From NCBI GenBank assembly GCA_020632655.1, contig JACKFD010000002.1, positions 417,485-481,484 of the forward strand: 64,000 nucleotides of DNA. Reading direction: 5' to 3'. Position numbers and translations under genes: made by a program. Below, one piece after another: positions 44,569 through 53,139 of this stretch. The notes under the pieces were generated by a model, which saw only the letters and a program-made list of their open reading frames with translations, had not been told where the DNA came from and ran no database searches. Every line of letters starts with the position of its first letter. Position 1 is the stretch's first letter. The DNA is from Spirochaetaceae bacterium (lineage in GTDB: Bacteria; Myxococcota_A; UBA9160; UBA4427).

Positions 44569-45024
44569 ATGGCATTGATCCAGGTCATCCTGAGCGAGGA
44601 CGTACACAACCTCGGCGACGCGGGCGAGATCGTGCGCGTGAAGCCGGGGTTCGCGCGCAACTTCCTGATTCCGCAGGGCAAGGCGATGCCCGCGACGGCG
44701 GAGCGCGTGAACGAGGTCGAGCACAAGAAGCGCGTGATCGCGGAGAAGCGCGCGAAGGAGCTCAAGGATCTCCAGGCCGTGAAGGCCAAGCTCGACGGCA
44801 TGGCGCTCGAGATCACGGCGCAGGCGGGCGAAGAGGGCCGCCTCTTCGGCTCGGTGACGGCCGCGAATCTGGCCGAGCTGCTCGCGGAGAAGGGCCTCGA
44901 AGTGGACCGCCGCAAGATCGTGCTCGGCGAGCCGATCAAGAGCGTGGGCGAGCACACGGTCGCCGTACGGCTGCGCTCCGACGTGCAGGCCGAGTTCAAG
45001 GTCACGGTGAACGCGGCGGGCTGA
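44569..45024 (+). CDS. rplI: 50S ribosomal protein L9
   Basis: L9 is a 23S rRNA-binding protein at the base of the L1 stalk. The 151-residue sequence has the N-terminal domain VILSEDVHNLGDAGEIVRVKPGFARNFLIPQGKAMPA, the long connecting helix (NEVEHKKRVIAEKRAKELKDL) and the C-terminal domain with LFGSVTAANLAELL and DRRKIVLGEPIKSVGEHTVAVRL. The ATG at 44569 follows GGGAGACGAGAC. It belongs to the rpsF-rpsR-rplI-dnaB order common in bacteria, but is set apart from rpsR by a 190-bp hairpin and repeat region. Confidence 0.96.
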   Translation: MALIQVILSEDVHNLGDAGEIVRVKPGFARNFLIPQGKAMPATAERVNEVEHKKRVIAEKRAKELKDLQAVKAKLDGMALEITAQAGEEGRLFGSVTAANLAELLAEKGLEVDRRKIVLGEPIKSVGEHTVAVRLRSDVQAEFKVTVNAAG

Positions 45025-45115
45025 CGCCTCACGCCCCACCTCCGGAGCCGCGTGTCGGGTCCCGCCCGAGGCGCATGAGCCCGCTCGATCCGGCGTCCGC
45101 CGCGTCGAGCGGCGA

Positions 45116-45124
45116 TGGTATGAT
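45116..45124 (+). promoter_or_regulatory. Extended -10 promoter for dnaB
   Basis: TGG followed by TATGAT is an extended -10 element 146 nt before the GTG of dnaB. No good -35 box is seen, as is usual for extended -10 promoters. It supports a dnaB start downstream of it rather than at the ATG of 45075. Confidence 0.5.
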
Positions 45125-45269
45125 CGCGTCCGCGACCGACGCCGGGCGCGCCGGTCGGCGAGGCCTGGCCGGGGACGGCCGGGTCCGGGCCCCGTCTGCA
45201 GCGCGGGTGGGGGCGGGCTTCGAAGCGTGCGTGCGCGCGAGGGGCGAGGGCGCGGGACGGGGGGAGCGC

Positions 45270-46739
45270 GTGGACGAGCGGGAGCAGATCACGGGTCGCG
45301 TTCCGCCCCACGACATCGAGGCGGAGAAGGCCGTCCTCTCGGCCATCCTGCTCGACAACGACGCGATCCACGCCGTCGTGACCGAGGTCCGCGAAGAGGA
45401 CTTCTACCACCCGTCGCACCAGATGCTCTTCCGCTCGATGGTGCGGCTGCGCGACGAGAACCAGCCCGTCGACCTGACGACGCTCTCCGCCTATCTCAAG
45501 GGCGAGAGCCTGCTCGACAGCGTGGGTGGCTTCGTCGGCCTCGCCGAGATCGCCGACTACGAGGCCACCCCGGCCAACATCGTCCACTACGCGAAGATCA
45601 TCCGCGACCGCGCGATCAAGCGCAGCCTGATCTCGACGGCGACCGAGATCGTCGGCCTCGGCTACGAGTACGGTGAGCCGGCGGACTCGCTGCTCGACGA
45701 GGCCGAGAGCCGGATCTTCGCGCTCTCGACCGCCAAGGCCTCGACGTCGCTCTCCTCGATCGCCGTCGAGATGCACGACGCCGTCAACCACATCGACATG
45801 TTGATGAACCGGGGCGGCGAGATCACGGGCCTCTCGACGGGCTACACGAAGCTCGACGAGATGACCGGCGGACTCCAGCCCGGCGACCTCTTCATCCTCG
45901 CGGCGCGGCCTTCGATGGGCAAGACGGCCTTCGCGCTGAACGTGGGCCGGAACGCCGCGGTCGACTTCGGCAAGAAGGTCGCCGTCTTCTCCCTCGAGAT
46001 GACGACCCGCTCGCTCGTCATGCGTCTGCTCTCCTCCGAGGCCCAGGTCGACTTCGGCCTCTTCCGCAGCGGCCTGATCTCGACCGACTCGCATTCGCGG
46101 CTGATGTCGGCGGCGGGTCGGCTCGCGGAGGCGGGCATCTGGATCGACGACACGGGCGCGGCCAGCGTGCTCGAGATGCGCGCCAAGTGCCGCCGCATGC
46201 ACTCCCAGCATGGCCTCGACCTCGTGATCGTCGACTACCTCCAGCTCGCCCGCGGCGATCGCAACGTCCAGAGCCGCGAGCAGGAGATCTCCGAGATCAG
46301 CCGCGGGCTCAAGGGGCTCGCCAAGGAGCTCGACATCCCGGTGATCGCGCTCTCCCAGCTGAACCGCGGGCCCGAGACGCGCAAGGAGGACAAGCGCCCC
46401 ATGCTCGCCGACCTGCGCGAGTCCGGCGCGATCGAGCAGGACGCCGACGTGATCGCCTTCATCTATCGCGACATCGTCTACAACAAGGAGACGGAGTTCG
46501 AGAACATGGCCGAGCTGATCATCGCCAAGCAGCGCAACGGCCCGACCGGAACGGTCAAGCTCGAGTTCGAGGGACGTTATGCGCAGTTCCGCGACTGGCC
46601 GCTCTCGGACGATCCCTACGACGGCGCGCCCGGGATCGGCGGCGGCTTCGGCGGGGGCGCGGGGGACGACTTCCTGGGCGGTGGCGCGGGCGTCGGCTTC
46701 GGTGGCTTCGGTCCCGAGACGGATCCGGGATCCTTCTAG
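45270..46739 (+). CDS. dnaB: Replicative DNA helicase DnaB
   Basis: DnaB unwinds DNA at the replication fork. The N-terminal primase-interacting domain begins VPPHDIEAEKAVLSAILLDNDAI. The RecA-like motor has GLSTGYTKLDEMTGGLQPGDLFILAARPSMGKTAFALN with Walker A, VAVFSLEMTTRSLVMRL, LVIVDYLQLA and SQLNRGPETRKEDKRPMLADLRESGAIEQDADVIAFIYR. A Gly/Phe-rich tail follows residue ~455. GTG at 45270 is chosen for its GGGGGGAG site and family start; upstream in-frame ATGs lack both. Length 489 residues. The LD-carboxypeptidase gene starts 2 bp after its stop. Confidence 0.96.
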   Translation: MDEREQITGRVPPHDIEAEKAVLSAILLDNDAIHAVVTEVREEDFYHPSHQMLFRSMVRLRDENQPVDLTTLSAYLKGESLLDSVGGFVGLAEIADYEATPANIVHYAKIIRDRAIKRSLISTATEIVGLGYEYGEPADSLLDEAESRIFALSTAKASTSLSSIAVEMHDAVNHIDMLMNRGGEITGLSTGYTKLDEMTGGLQPGDLFILAARPSMGKTAFALNVGRNAAVDFGKKVAVFSLEMTTRSLVMRLLSSEAQVDFGLFRSGLISTDSHSRLMSAAGRLAEAGIWIDDTGAASVLEMRAKCRRMHSQHGLDLVIVDYLQLARGDRNVQSREQEISEISRGLKGLAKELDIPVIALSQLNRGPETRKEDKRPMLADLRESGAIEQDADVIAFIYRDIVYNKETEFENMAELIIAKQRNGPTGTVKLEFEGRYAQFRDWPLSDDPYDGAPGIGGGFGGGAGDDFLGGGAGVGFGGFGPETDPGSF

Positions 46740-46741
46740 CC

Positions 46742-47659
46742 GTGCCGAGCCTCCGCAGGCCGCGGGCGATCCGGCCCGGCGCGCGCATCGCGATCGCCGC
46801 GCCCGCCGGCCCCGTCGATCCCGAGCGACTCGAGACCGGCCGTCGCGCCCTCGAGCGGCTGGGCTTCGAGACCGTCGTGCGGGACGACGTGCTCGCCCGC
46901 GACGGCTACCTCGCCGGGACCGACGAGCGGCGGGCGGACGAGCTGATGCGCTTCGTGACCGATCCCGAGGTCGACGCGATCGTCTGCGCCCGCGGCGGCT
47001 ACGGCTGCGCTCGCATCGTCGAGCGGCTCGATGCGGACGCATTCCGCCAGGCGGCCAAGCCGCTGGTCGGCTACAGCGACGTCACGACCCTGCTGCTCTG
47101 GCAACGGCGCAAGGCGGGGCTGCTCGGGATCCACGGGCCGATGCTCGAGCGCAAGGACTCGCTCGAGGGCGAGTCGGGCTCGGCGCTCGTGCGGGCGCTG
47201 ATGGGGACGGGGCCGCTGCCGCGCTTCGAGGGCGAGTCGCTCGCACCGGGCTGGGGTGAGGGGCGGCTGGTCGGGGGCTCCCTCTCGGTCGTGGTCGCGA
47301 GCCTCGGGACGCCCTGGGAGATCGACACCCGCGACGCGATCCTCGTGCTCGAGGACGTGACGGAGCTGCCCTACCGCGTGGACCGGATGCTCCAGCAGCT
47401 GCGGGCGGCGGGGAAGCTCGACCGCCTGGCCGGCGTGGCGCTCGGCGACTTCACGGACTGCGACGACGAGCGCCATCCCGATCGCGGCCTCGACCGGCTC
47501 TTCGACGAGGTCTTCTGCGGCCTCGGGATCCCGGTCGTCGCCGGGCTGCCCTTCGGTCACGGCCCTTCGAATCGGCCCTGGCCCTTCGGTGGGCGGGCCG
47601 CCCTCGACGGCGCCCGCGGCGAGCTCGAGACATTGGAATCCGCCGTCTCGACGCGGTAG
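46742..47659 (+). CDS. ldcA: LD-carboxypeptidase (S66 family, LdcA-like)
   Basis: A 305-residue peptidase S66 enzyme. In peptidoglycan recycling it trims the terminal D-Ala from murein tetrapeptides to give tripeptides. Visible features are the N-terminal IAIAAPAGPVDPERLETGRRALERLGF, ICARGGYGCARIVERLD, the nucleophile Ser of VGYSDVTTLL, the Glu region LVGGSLSVV...ILVLEDVTELPYRVDRML and the His in PFGHGP. The microcin-C immunity protein MccF is a related alternative. The position two genes before mpl, which uses the tripeptide, favours LdcA. The start is GTG at 46742. Confidence 0.85.
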   Translation: MPSLRRPRAIRPGARIAIAAPAGPVDPERLETGRRALERLGFETVVRDDVLARDGYLAGTDERRADELMRFVTDPEVDAIVCARGGYGCARIVERLDADAFRQAAKPLVGYSDVTTLLLWQRRKAGLLGIHGPMLERKDSLEGESGSALVRALMGTGPLPRFEGESLAPGWGEGRLVGGSLSVVVASLGTPWEIDTRDAILVLEDVTELPYRVDRMLQQLRAAGKLDRLAGVALGDFTDCDDERHPDRGLDRLFDEVFCGLGIPVVAGLPFGHGPSNRPWPFGGRAALDGARGELETLESAVSTR

Positions 47660-47662
47660 CGT
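47633..47662 (+). promoter_or_regulatory. Candidate promoter for the serine hydrolase-mpl pair
   Basis: TTGGAA, 18 nt and TAGCGT overlap the end of the LD-carboxypeptidase gene, 29 nt before the next ATG. A GGGGGGGA ribosome site lies between. It would permit separate expression of the two downstream genes. Confidence 0.5.
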
Positions 47663-47691
47663 GCGCCCGTCGATCGGGGGGGACCGGCAGC

Positions 47692-48990
47692 ATGAAGCGC
47701 AGTCTGATCGAGCGGAAGCTCGGCAAGGTCGAGCGGGCGCTCGACAAGGCGATCGAGCGGCAGGAGATCCCGGGCGCCGTCGTGCTCGCCCGGATGCCGC
47801 GCGAAGGGGAGCTGCTCGAGTACGCCTGGGTGCGCGGGCTCGCGGCGGCGCGGCCGGAGCGGCTGCCGATGCGCCGCAGCACGATCTTCGATCTCGCGTC
47901 CCTCACGAAGCCGATCGCGACGACGACGGCGATCATGATGCTGGTCGAGGAGGGCTCGATCGCCCTCGACGACCCGGTGGCCAAGACGCTCCCGGCCTTC
48001 GCCGATCGCGGCAAGGAGCAGGTCACGATCCGACACCTGCTCAGCCACTCCGCCGGCCTCAAGCCCTGGCGCGGCTTCCACGAGCTGCTGATCCAGAAGG
48101 AGCGCAAGACGGGCGAGCGGCTGCTCGGCACCCGCGAAGGGCGCGAGTGGATCCTCGACCGCGTCCTGCGCAGCGGCCTCGTGCACGAGCCCGGCGCCGC
48201 GGCCGTCTACGGCGATCTCGACTTCATCGTCCTCGGCGCCCTCGTCGAGGCCGTCTCGAAGCAGCCCTTCGACGAGTTCTGCGAGACGCGCATCTTCACG
48301 CGGCTCGGCCTCGTCGACACGCGCTTCTTCCCGATCCCCGTCGATGGCTCCCAGGCCGCGCCGGACGCCGTCCGTCGCCGCGTCGCCGCGACCGAGAACT
48401 GCCCCTGGCGGGAGCGCATCATCTGGGGCGAGGTCCACGATCCGAACGCCTCGGCGATGGGCGGCGTCGCGGGCCACGCGGGACTCTTCTCGACCGCCGA
48501 CGACGTGATGCGCTTCGCGCAGCTCTTCCTCGACGCCTGGCACGGCCGCAACGACTCGCTGCCCAACGCCCGGGTGCGGGAGTTCGCCGAGCGGCAGAAC
48601 CTGCCCGAGTCCTCGGACTGGGCACTCGGCTGGGACACGCCCACGGTCGGCGCCTCGTCCTCCGGTCGACATTTCGGCCCGCACTCCGTGGGTCACCTCG
48701 GCTTCACGGGGACCTCGCTGTGGATCGACCTCGAGCGCGAGCTGATCGTCGTGATGCTGACCAACCGCATCCACCAGGTCGCCAAGCGCAGCCGCTTCGA
48801 CCTCCGCCCGAAGATCCACGACGCGATCTACGAGGGGCTGACGGCGGGGATGGACGACGTCGCGAGCGCGTCGGCCGCGAGTCCCGACGAGGCGGACGCG
48901 TCCGACGACGAGAGCGATACGCACGAGCCGGCCTCGCACTCGGCCTCCGACTCGCCCGTCGCGCCGCCGCCCGTGGCGGTGTCGGAATGA
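47692..48990 (+). CDS. Beta-lactamase-fold serine hydrolase
   Basis: A 432-residue member of the class C beta-lactamase/D-alanyl-D-alanine carboxypeptidase/esterase superfamily. The catalytic SxxK is SLTK (in FDLASLTKPIATTTAIMML), the YxN equivalent is Y-G-D (AAVYGDLDFIVLGALVE) and the third motif is HLGFTGTS. It shows no signal peptide, so the enzyme appears cytoplasmic. It could act on a peptide, amide or ester. A disordered acidic tail of ~45 residues follows the domain. Its place between ldcA and mpl suggests a role on murein fragments. It overlaps mpl by ATGA. Confidence 0.82.
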   Translation: MKRSLIERKLGKVERALDKAIERQEIPGAVVLARMPREGELLEYAWVRGLAAARPERLPMRRSTIFDLASLTKPIATTTAIMMLVEEGSIALDDPVAKTLPAFADRGKEQVTIRHLLSHSAGLKPWRGFHELLIQKERKTGERLLGTREGREWILDRVLRSGLVHEPGAAAVYGDLDFIVLGALVEAVSKQPFDEFCETRIFTRLGLVDTRFFPIPVDGSQAAPDAVRRRVAATENCPWRERIIWGEVHDPNASAMGGVAGHAGLFSTADDVMRFAQLFLDAWHGRNDSLPNARVREFAERQNLPESSDWALGWDTPTVGASSSGRHFGPHSVGHLGFTGTSLWIDLERELIVVMLTNRIHQVAKRSRFDLRPKIHDAIYEGLTAGMDDVASASAASPDEADASDDESDTHEPASHSASDSPVAPPPVAVSE

Positions 48991-50486
48991 GCGGAGCGGT
49001 CGCGCCGCCCGACCACCAGCGCCCCTTCGACCCGGATCGCCTCACCCACGTCCATTTCGTCGCGATCGGCGGCACGGGCATGGGCTCGCTCGCCGGCCTG
49101 CTGAAGGCGCGTGGCCTGCACGTGACGGGCTCGGACAAGAAGCTCTACCCGCCGATGAGCACGGCCCTCGCCGACTGGGGCATCGACGTCGTGGAAGGCT
49201 TCGCCGCCGAGCATCTGCGCGCCGCAGGCGAGCCGGACCTCGTCGTGATCGGCAACGCCGTCCGCCGCGACAACCCCGAGGCGATCGCCGCGATCGGGTC
49301 GGGGATCCCCTATCGCTCCTTCTCCGACGCCCTCTACGAGCTCGCGATCGCCCACAAGCATTGCATCACGGTCTCGGGCACCCACGGCAAGACGACCACC
49401 ACGAATCTCGCCGCGCATCTCCTGCTCGCGACGGGCCGGGATCCCTCGCTGCTGGTCGGCGGCATCTCCCTCGACTTCGGCGGCTCCTTCCGGGAGGGCG
49501 CCGGCCCGCATTTCGTCGTCGAGGGCGACGAGTACGACACGGCCTTCTTCGACAAGACCCCGAAGTTCCTCCACTACCATCCCGACACGCTGATCCTCAC
49601 CTCGGTCGAGTTCGACCACGCCGACATCTACCGCGATCTCGACCACGTGAAGGAGGCCTTCCGGGCCCTCGTCGCCGGTCTCGCGCCCGGGTCGCGGATC
49701 GTCGCGGCGCTCGGGCACGCGGGCGTGCGCGACGTCGTCGCGGGAGCGCGCTGCCGGGTCGAGGGCTACGGGGCCGAGCGTCGCGCGGGCGAGGCGCCGC
49801 CGCCGGGTGTGCGCTTCTGGGGTCGGGATCTCGAGCCGGGATCCGAGGGTCTCCGCTTCCGCCTCGAGGATCGCGAGGCGGGGCAAAGCCACGAGATCGT
49901 GAGCCCGCTCTTCGGCGTGCACAACGTCGAGAACGTGGTCGGCGTGCTGGCGGCGCTCTCGGGGCTGGGGGTTCCGATCGAGGAGGCGGCGCGCCCGCTG
50001 CGCGCGCACCAGGGCGTGAAGCGGCGGCAGGAGGTCCGGGGCGTCGCGGCGGGCGTGACCGTGATCGACGATTTCGCGCACCATCCGACGGCCGTCGCCG
50101 GGACGATCGAGGCGATCGCCCAGCGCCATCCCGGCGGCCGCGTCGTCGCGCTGCTCGAGCCGCGCACGAATACGAGCCGCCGCAAGCTCTTCCAGGACGA
50201 CTACGTCGAGGCGCTCGCGCAGGCGGATCGCATCGCGATCGCCGAGGTCGGGGACGACCCGATCTACTCGATCACGGGGGAGGTCACGGAATGCCTCTCG
50301 GCCGGGGAGGTCGCGGCTGCGCTGCGCGCTCGCGGTCGGGATGCCCGGGCCTTCGCGGAGATCGACGCGATCGTCGACTGGGTCGTGTCGGGACGACGAG
50401 ACGGCGACGTCGTGCTCGTCATGAGCAACGGGGCCTTCGGCGGGATCTGGGAGCGCTTGCTGCAGGCGCTGCGCGCCGTCGGCTAG
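48987..50486 (+). CDS. mpl: UDP-MurNAc:L-Ala-gamma-D-Glu-meso-DAP ligase Mpl
   Basis: Mpl re-attaches recycled murein tripeptide to UDP-MurNAc, bypassing de novo peptide synthesis. The 499-residue Mur ligase has HVHFVAIGGTGMGSLAGLLKARGLHVTGSDKKLYPPMST (UDP-sugar site), SGTHGKTTTTNLAAHLL (ATP loop), VVEGDEYDTAFFDKTPKFLHY and SVEFDHADIYRDLDHVK, all diagnostic of Mpl rather than MurC. VIDDFAHHPTAVAGTI and EPRTNTSRRKLFQ complete it. It is coupled to the serine hydrolase by ATGA. Mpl implies meso-DAP peptidoglycan recycling in a Gram-negative envelope. Confidence 0.95.
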   Translation: MSGAVAPPDHQRPFDPDRLTHVHFVAIGGTGMGSLAGLLKARGLHVTGSDKKLYPPMSTALADWGIDVVEGFAAEHLRAAGEPDLVVIGNAVRRDNPEAIAAIGSGIPYRSFSDALYELAIAHKHCITVSGTHGKTTTTNLAAHLLLATGRDPSLLVGGISLDFGGSFREGAGPHFVVEGDEYDTAFFDKTPKFLHYHPDTLILTSVEFDHADIYRDLDHVKEAFRALVAGLAPGSRIVAALGHAGVRDVVAGARCRVEGYGAERRAGEAPPPGVRFWGRDLEPGSEGLRFRLEDREAGQSHEIVSPLFGVHNVENVVGVLAALSGLGVPIEEAARPLRAHQGVKRRQEVRGVAAGVTVIDDFAHHPTAVAGTIEAIAQRHPGGRVVALLEPRTNTSRRKLFQDDYVEALAQADRIAIAEVGDDPIYSITGEVTECLSAGEVAAALRARGRDARAFAEIDAIVDWVVSGRRDGDVVLVMSNGAFGGIWERLLQALRAVG

Positions 50487-50520
50487 ACGGCCGCTCGACG
50501 GGCCGCGGAGCGCATCGAGG

Positions 50521-50916
50521 TCAGTCCGCCCAGAAGGCGGCCGCGCGCTCCGCGTCGATCGGAACCGTCACGACCTCGCGGATGCGTCGTCCGGCGATCG
50601 TCACGATCATGAGGTAGGTCGCGTCGAGGGTCCGATCGCCACGCTGCGCGGTCGTGTGGCAGAGCACGGCGGCGTGCTCGTCGCTCACGAGTACGTCCTC
50701 GACCTCCGTGCGGAACGAGTCGCCGCCGATCTCGCCGAGGCTCGCGAGGTATTCGAGGACGTCGTCCGGCCCCTTGATCTCGCCGCGGAAGGGACTCTCG
50801 CCCTTCACGTGCCAGACGATGTCGTCGGACCAGAGGGCGCGCAGGGTGGCGCGGTCCCCGTCCGTGGCCGCCTGGAGGCAGTGGTGGACCAGGAGCGAGT
50901 TCGGATGATCGATCAT
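50521..50916 (-). CDS. SnoaL/NTF2-like protein
   Basis: A 131-residue single-domain protein of the NTF2-like/SnoaL superfamily. It begins HPNSLLVHHCLQAATDGDRATLRALWSDDIVWHVKGESPFRGEIKGPDDVLEYLASL and ends in beta strands. The pattern of an N-terminal helix, W-H near residue 34, F-x-G and a late IREVVTVP strand is family-typical. These proteins bind or isomerise small molecules; the ligand is unknown. The ATG at 50916 has a GGTGAAG site, and TATGAT lies 29 nt upstream on the same strand. It is divergent from the small gene at 51007. Confidence 0.75.
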   Translation of the reverse strand: MIDHPNSLLVHHCLQAATDGDRATLRALWSDDIVWHVKGESPFRGEIKGPDDVLEYLASLGEIGGDSFRTEVEDVLVSDEHAAVLCHTTAQRGDRTLDATYLMIVTIAGRRIREVVTVPIDAERAAAFWAD

Positions 50917-50945
50917 GTCGTCTTCACCGGACTGGGCGCCCGCCC

Positions 50946-50951
50946 ATCATA
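50946..50951 (-). promoter_or_regulatory. Candidate -10 element for the SnoaL-like gene
   Basis: TATGAT on the minus strand is 29 nt upstream of the ATG at 50916, leaving room for a normal leader with a GGTGAAG site. The -35 region is weak. Confidence 0.4.
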
Positions 50952-50994
50952 ACGCCAGATCGTTCGATTCGTGCACCGATTCTCGCGATTCCCG

Positions 50995-51000
50995 TAGACT
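50995..51000 (+). promoter_or_regulatory. Candidate -10 box giving a leaderless transcript
   Basis: TAGACT, six bases, then the ATG at 51007. No ribosome-binding site is present between them. Confidence 0.5.
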
Positions 51001-51006
51001 CGCGGC

Positions 51007-51396
51007 ATGACGAGCGACCCGGCTGCCGCACTCGGACTCGACGCCGTCCTGCGTCGGATGGAGATGGATTACGAGTACGACGCGGACGGACGGATCGTCG
51101 CCGTCCGCGGCGGCGGGGAAACGCCCCGATTCGTGTTAGGGCGTTCCGTCGAAGGCTGCGTCTGGCGCTTTGCGCGTGGGCTCGACGAGGCCTGCGTGAT
51201 CCGCGTCGCCCGGCTGGCGGCGCGGGAGCCGGGATTTCCCTTCGATGGCGCAGGCTCCGCGCGACCCGCCGAGCCCGAGCGATGGGTCATGATCGAGCGC
51301 GTGCTGGGCATCGATCGGGCGGAGCATCCGAGCCGCCGGCGAGCCGTACTGTCACCGGATGGTGTCGAGGTCGGAGAGCTCTGGATCGCCCGGTGA
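51007..51396 (+). CDS. Hypothetical protein, 129 residues
   Basis: I do not recognise this protein. It begins MTSDPAAALGLDAVLRRMEMDYEYDADGRIVAVRGG, then alternates short predicted strands and charged turns (RFVLGRSVEGCVWRF, LDEACVIRVARLAA). It ends DGVEVGELWIAR. It has no signal peptide, membrane segment or repeat, and contains three to four Trp in beta-like contexts. It is supported as a gene by a TAGACT box 6 nt before its ATG and by codon use like its neighbours. It lies between a divergent SnoaL-like gene and the convergent alkaline phosphatase gene, 25 bp away. Confidence 0.6.
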   Translation: MTSDPAAALGLDAVLRRMEMDYEYDADGRIVAVRGGGETPRFVLGRSVEGCVWRFARGLDEACVIRVARLAAREPGFPFDGAGSARPAEPERWVMIERVLGIDRAEHPSRRRAVLSPDGVEVGELWIAR

Positions 51397-51421
51397 GTCG
51401 CGGCACGGGAAGGAACGGGAC

Positions 51422-53086
51422 CTAGCGGGTCGGTCGCCCCCCACGCGTCCAGCCGAGGGCCTCGACCATCGCGTGGTAGAGGTAGCTCTGCTCGACGACG
51501 CCGTGGAAGAGTCCGGCGCGCGGTCCGCCGGCGTAGACCGGCACGTCCTCCCCCGCATGCGTCTCCTGCGCCATCGGCACCGTCGCCTCCTGCAGGAAGG
51601 CCGGATCCCGGGTCTCGATCTCCGTGAGATCGGGGCGCCCGGCCCGGACGCCGTCGAAGCCGCACTCGAAGGGCGGGCGCAGGTCGCAGGGGCGATGGCG
51701 GAAATGGTGCGCGCCCTCCGGCTGACTGCGCGAGGCGCCCGTGTAGCCGGGGCCGTTCGCGTAGGACAGCGTCGTATAGGGCAGACCCAGGGCATCGCGC
51801 GCGAGCGTCGCCTCGCCGCCGCGGAGCCAGTCGACGGCCGTGACCTTGCCGAGGATCGGATTGCCGCGCACGGGATAGCCCGAGATCGTGAGGGTATGAC
51901 TGTGGTCCGCGGTCACGACGACGAGGGTCTCGCCCGGGTCCGTCTTCTCGAGTGCGACGCGCACCGCATCGGAGAAGGCGACCGTGTCCGTGAGCGCGCG
52001 CTCGGCGTTTCCGGCGTGGTGCCCGTGGTCGATGCGGCCGCCCTCGACGAGCAGGAAGAAGCCGTCCTCGTCCCGCGCGAGCAGGTCGATCGCCGTGGCC
52101 GTCATCTCGGCGAGGGAGGGCTCGCCCGCGACGTCGTTCGCGCGGTCGGTCTCCCAATGCATGTCCTCGGGCTCGAAGAGACCGAGCAGGCGGGTCGTCG
52201 CGCGCGGGTCGATCGCCTCGAGCTGCGCCCGGCTCCAGACGTAGGCCGAGCCCGGACGTCCATCGACCCACTCGCGGGTCAGGTCGCGGCCGTCCAGTCG
52301 CGCACCCGGCTTGCGACCGTCTTCGGGGTCGGCCTCGCCGCCGGGCTTGAAATGCCGTCGTCCGCCCCCGAGTGCGACCTCGAGCCCGTCGCCGGCCGAG
52401 AGCTCCACGAGCTGGCGCGCGATGTCGGGGAAGCCCGCTTCGCGCGCAGCGTCGGAGATGCGCGAGTCGTTCTCCCAGAAGCGGAAGGGCACGTGCGCAT
52501 AGCATCCCGCCGGCGTGGCGTGGGTGACCGAGGTCGTGGTCACGACGCCGGTCGCCAGACCGCGGGCCTCCGCCTCTTCGAGGATCGTGGCGACCCGGGC
52601 GGCGTCCACGCTCGTGTGGTCACCGCGTCGGATCCGTTCGTCCACGCCGAGCACACCGGTCTGCGTCTTCACGCCCGAGACGATCGCGGTGATCGTCGAG
52701 GCGGAGTCCGAGACCTGAGCGTCCGTGTTGTAGGTCCGCGAGAGGGCTACGTGGGGGAGCGTCTCGAAGGCGAGCAGGTTGCCCTCGCCGCTCTCGCCGC
52801 GCCGCTGGCCCTCGAGGATGCGGGCGGCGGTGACCGTGGCGATGCCCATGCCGTCGCCGACGAATAGGATCAGGTTCCGGGCCGGACGCTCACCCGCGAC
52901 GAAGCGGGCGGATCGCGCGACGGCCTGACGGCCCGCGGCGAACCAGGCATTCGACTCGCGCGGGTCGGGGGGCGCGGCCGGCGCCACGGACTCCGGCCCG
53001 GCCGTACCGACTCCGGGACGGGGGAACGTGCAGGCCGTCGTCGAGGCGCAGAGCAGCAGCAGCACGAGCAGGCGTCGCGGGGACAT
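51422..53086 (-). CDS. Alkaline phosphatase (PhoA family), lipoprotein
   Basis: A 554-residue alkaline phosphatase superfamily enzyme that hydrolyses phosphomonoesters outside the cytoplasm. A lipoprotein signal (RRLLVLLLLCASTTAC) places Cys near residue 19 as the lipidation site. The catalytic domain begins NLILFVGDGMGIATVTAARI with a metal-binding Asp, then the nucleophile Ser in VSDSASTITAIVSG. Metal ligands are in EGGRIDHGHHAGN and VVTADHSHT, and the late HAGEDVPVYAGGP is typical. The ATG at 53086 has a GGAGC site; longer frames upstream have no homology. It is 53 bp behind the MutS-like gene. Regulation by phosphate is not visible. Confidence 0.9.
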   Translation of the reverse strand: MSPRRLLVLLLLCASTTACTFPRPGVGTAGPESVAPAAPPDPRESNAWFAAGRQAVARSARFVAGERPARNLILFVGDGMGIATVTAARILEGQRRGESGEGNLLAFETLPHVALSRTYNTDAQVSDSASTITAIVSGVKTQTGVLGVDERIRRGDHTSVDAARVATILEEAEARGLATGVVTTTSVTHATPAGCYAHVPFRFWENDSRISDAAREAGFPDIARQLVELSAGDGLEVALGGGRRHFKPGGEADPEDGRKPGARLDGRDLTREWVDGRPGSAYVWSRAQLEAIDPRATTRLLGLFEPEDMHWETDRANDVAGEPSLAEMTATAIDLLARDEDGFFLLVEGGRIDHGHHAGNAERALTDTVAFSDAVRVALEKTDPGETLVVVTADHSHTLTISGYPVRGNPILGKVTAVDWLRGGEATLARDALGLPYTTLSYANGPGYTGASRSQPEGAHHFRHRPCDLRPPFECGFDGVRAGRPDLTEIETRDPAFLQEATVPMAQETHAGEDVPVYAGGPRAGLFHGVVEQSYLYHAMVEALGWTRGGRPTR

Positions 53087-53139
53087 CAGGGCTCCTTCTA
53101 GGCGTCGGACGCCGGTCGGGGGCGCGCCGTTCGCCGGGG

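Noticed and set aside
44216..44575. Minus-strand frame with an 11-residue repeat (PIERARRCSPD)
   Set aside because: It is the translation of the 33-bp repeat array before rplI. No start site or homology supports it.
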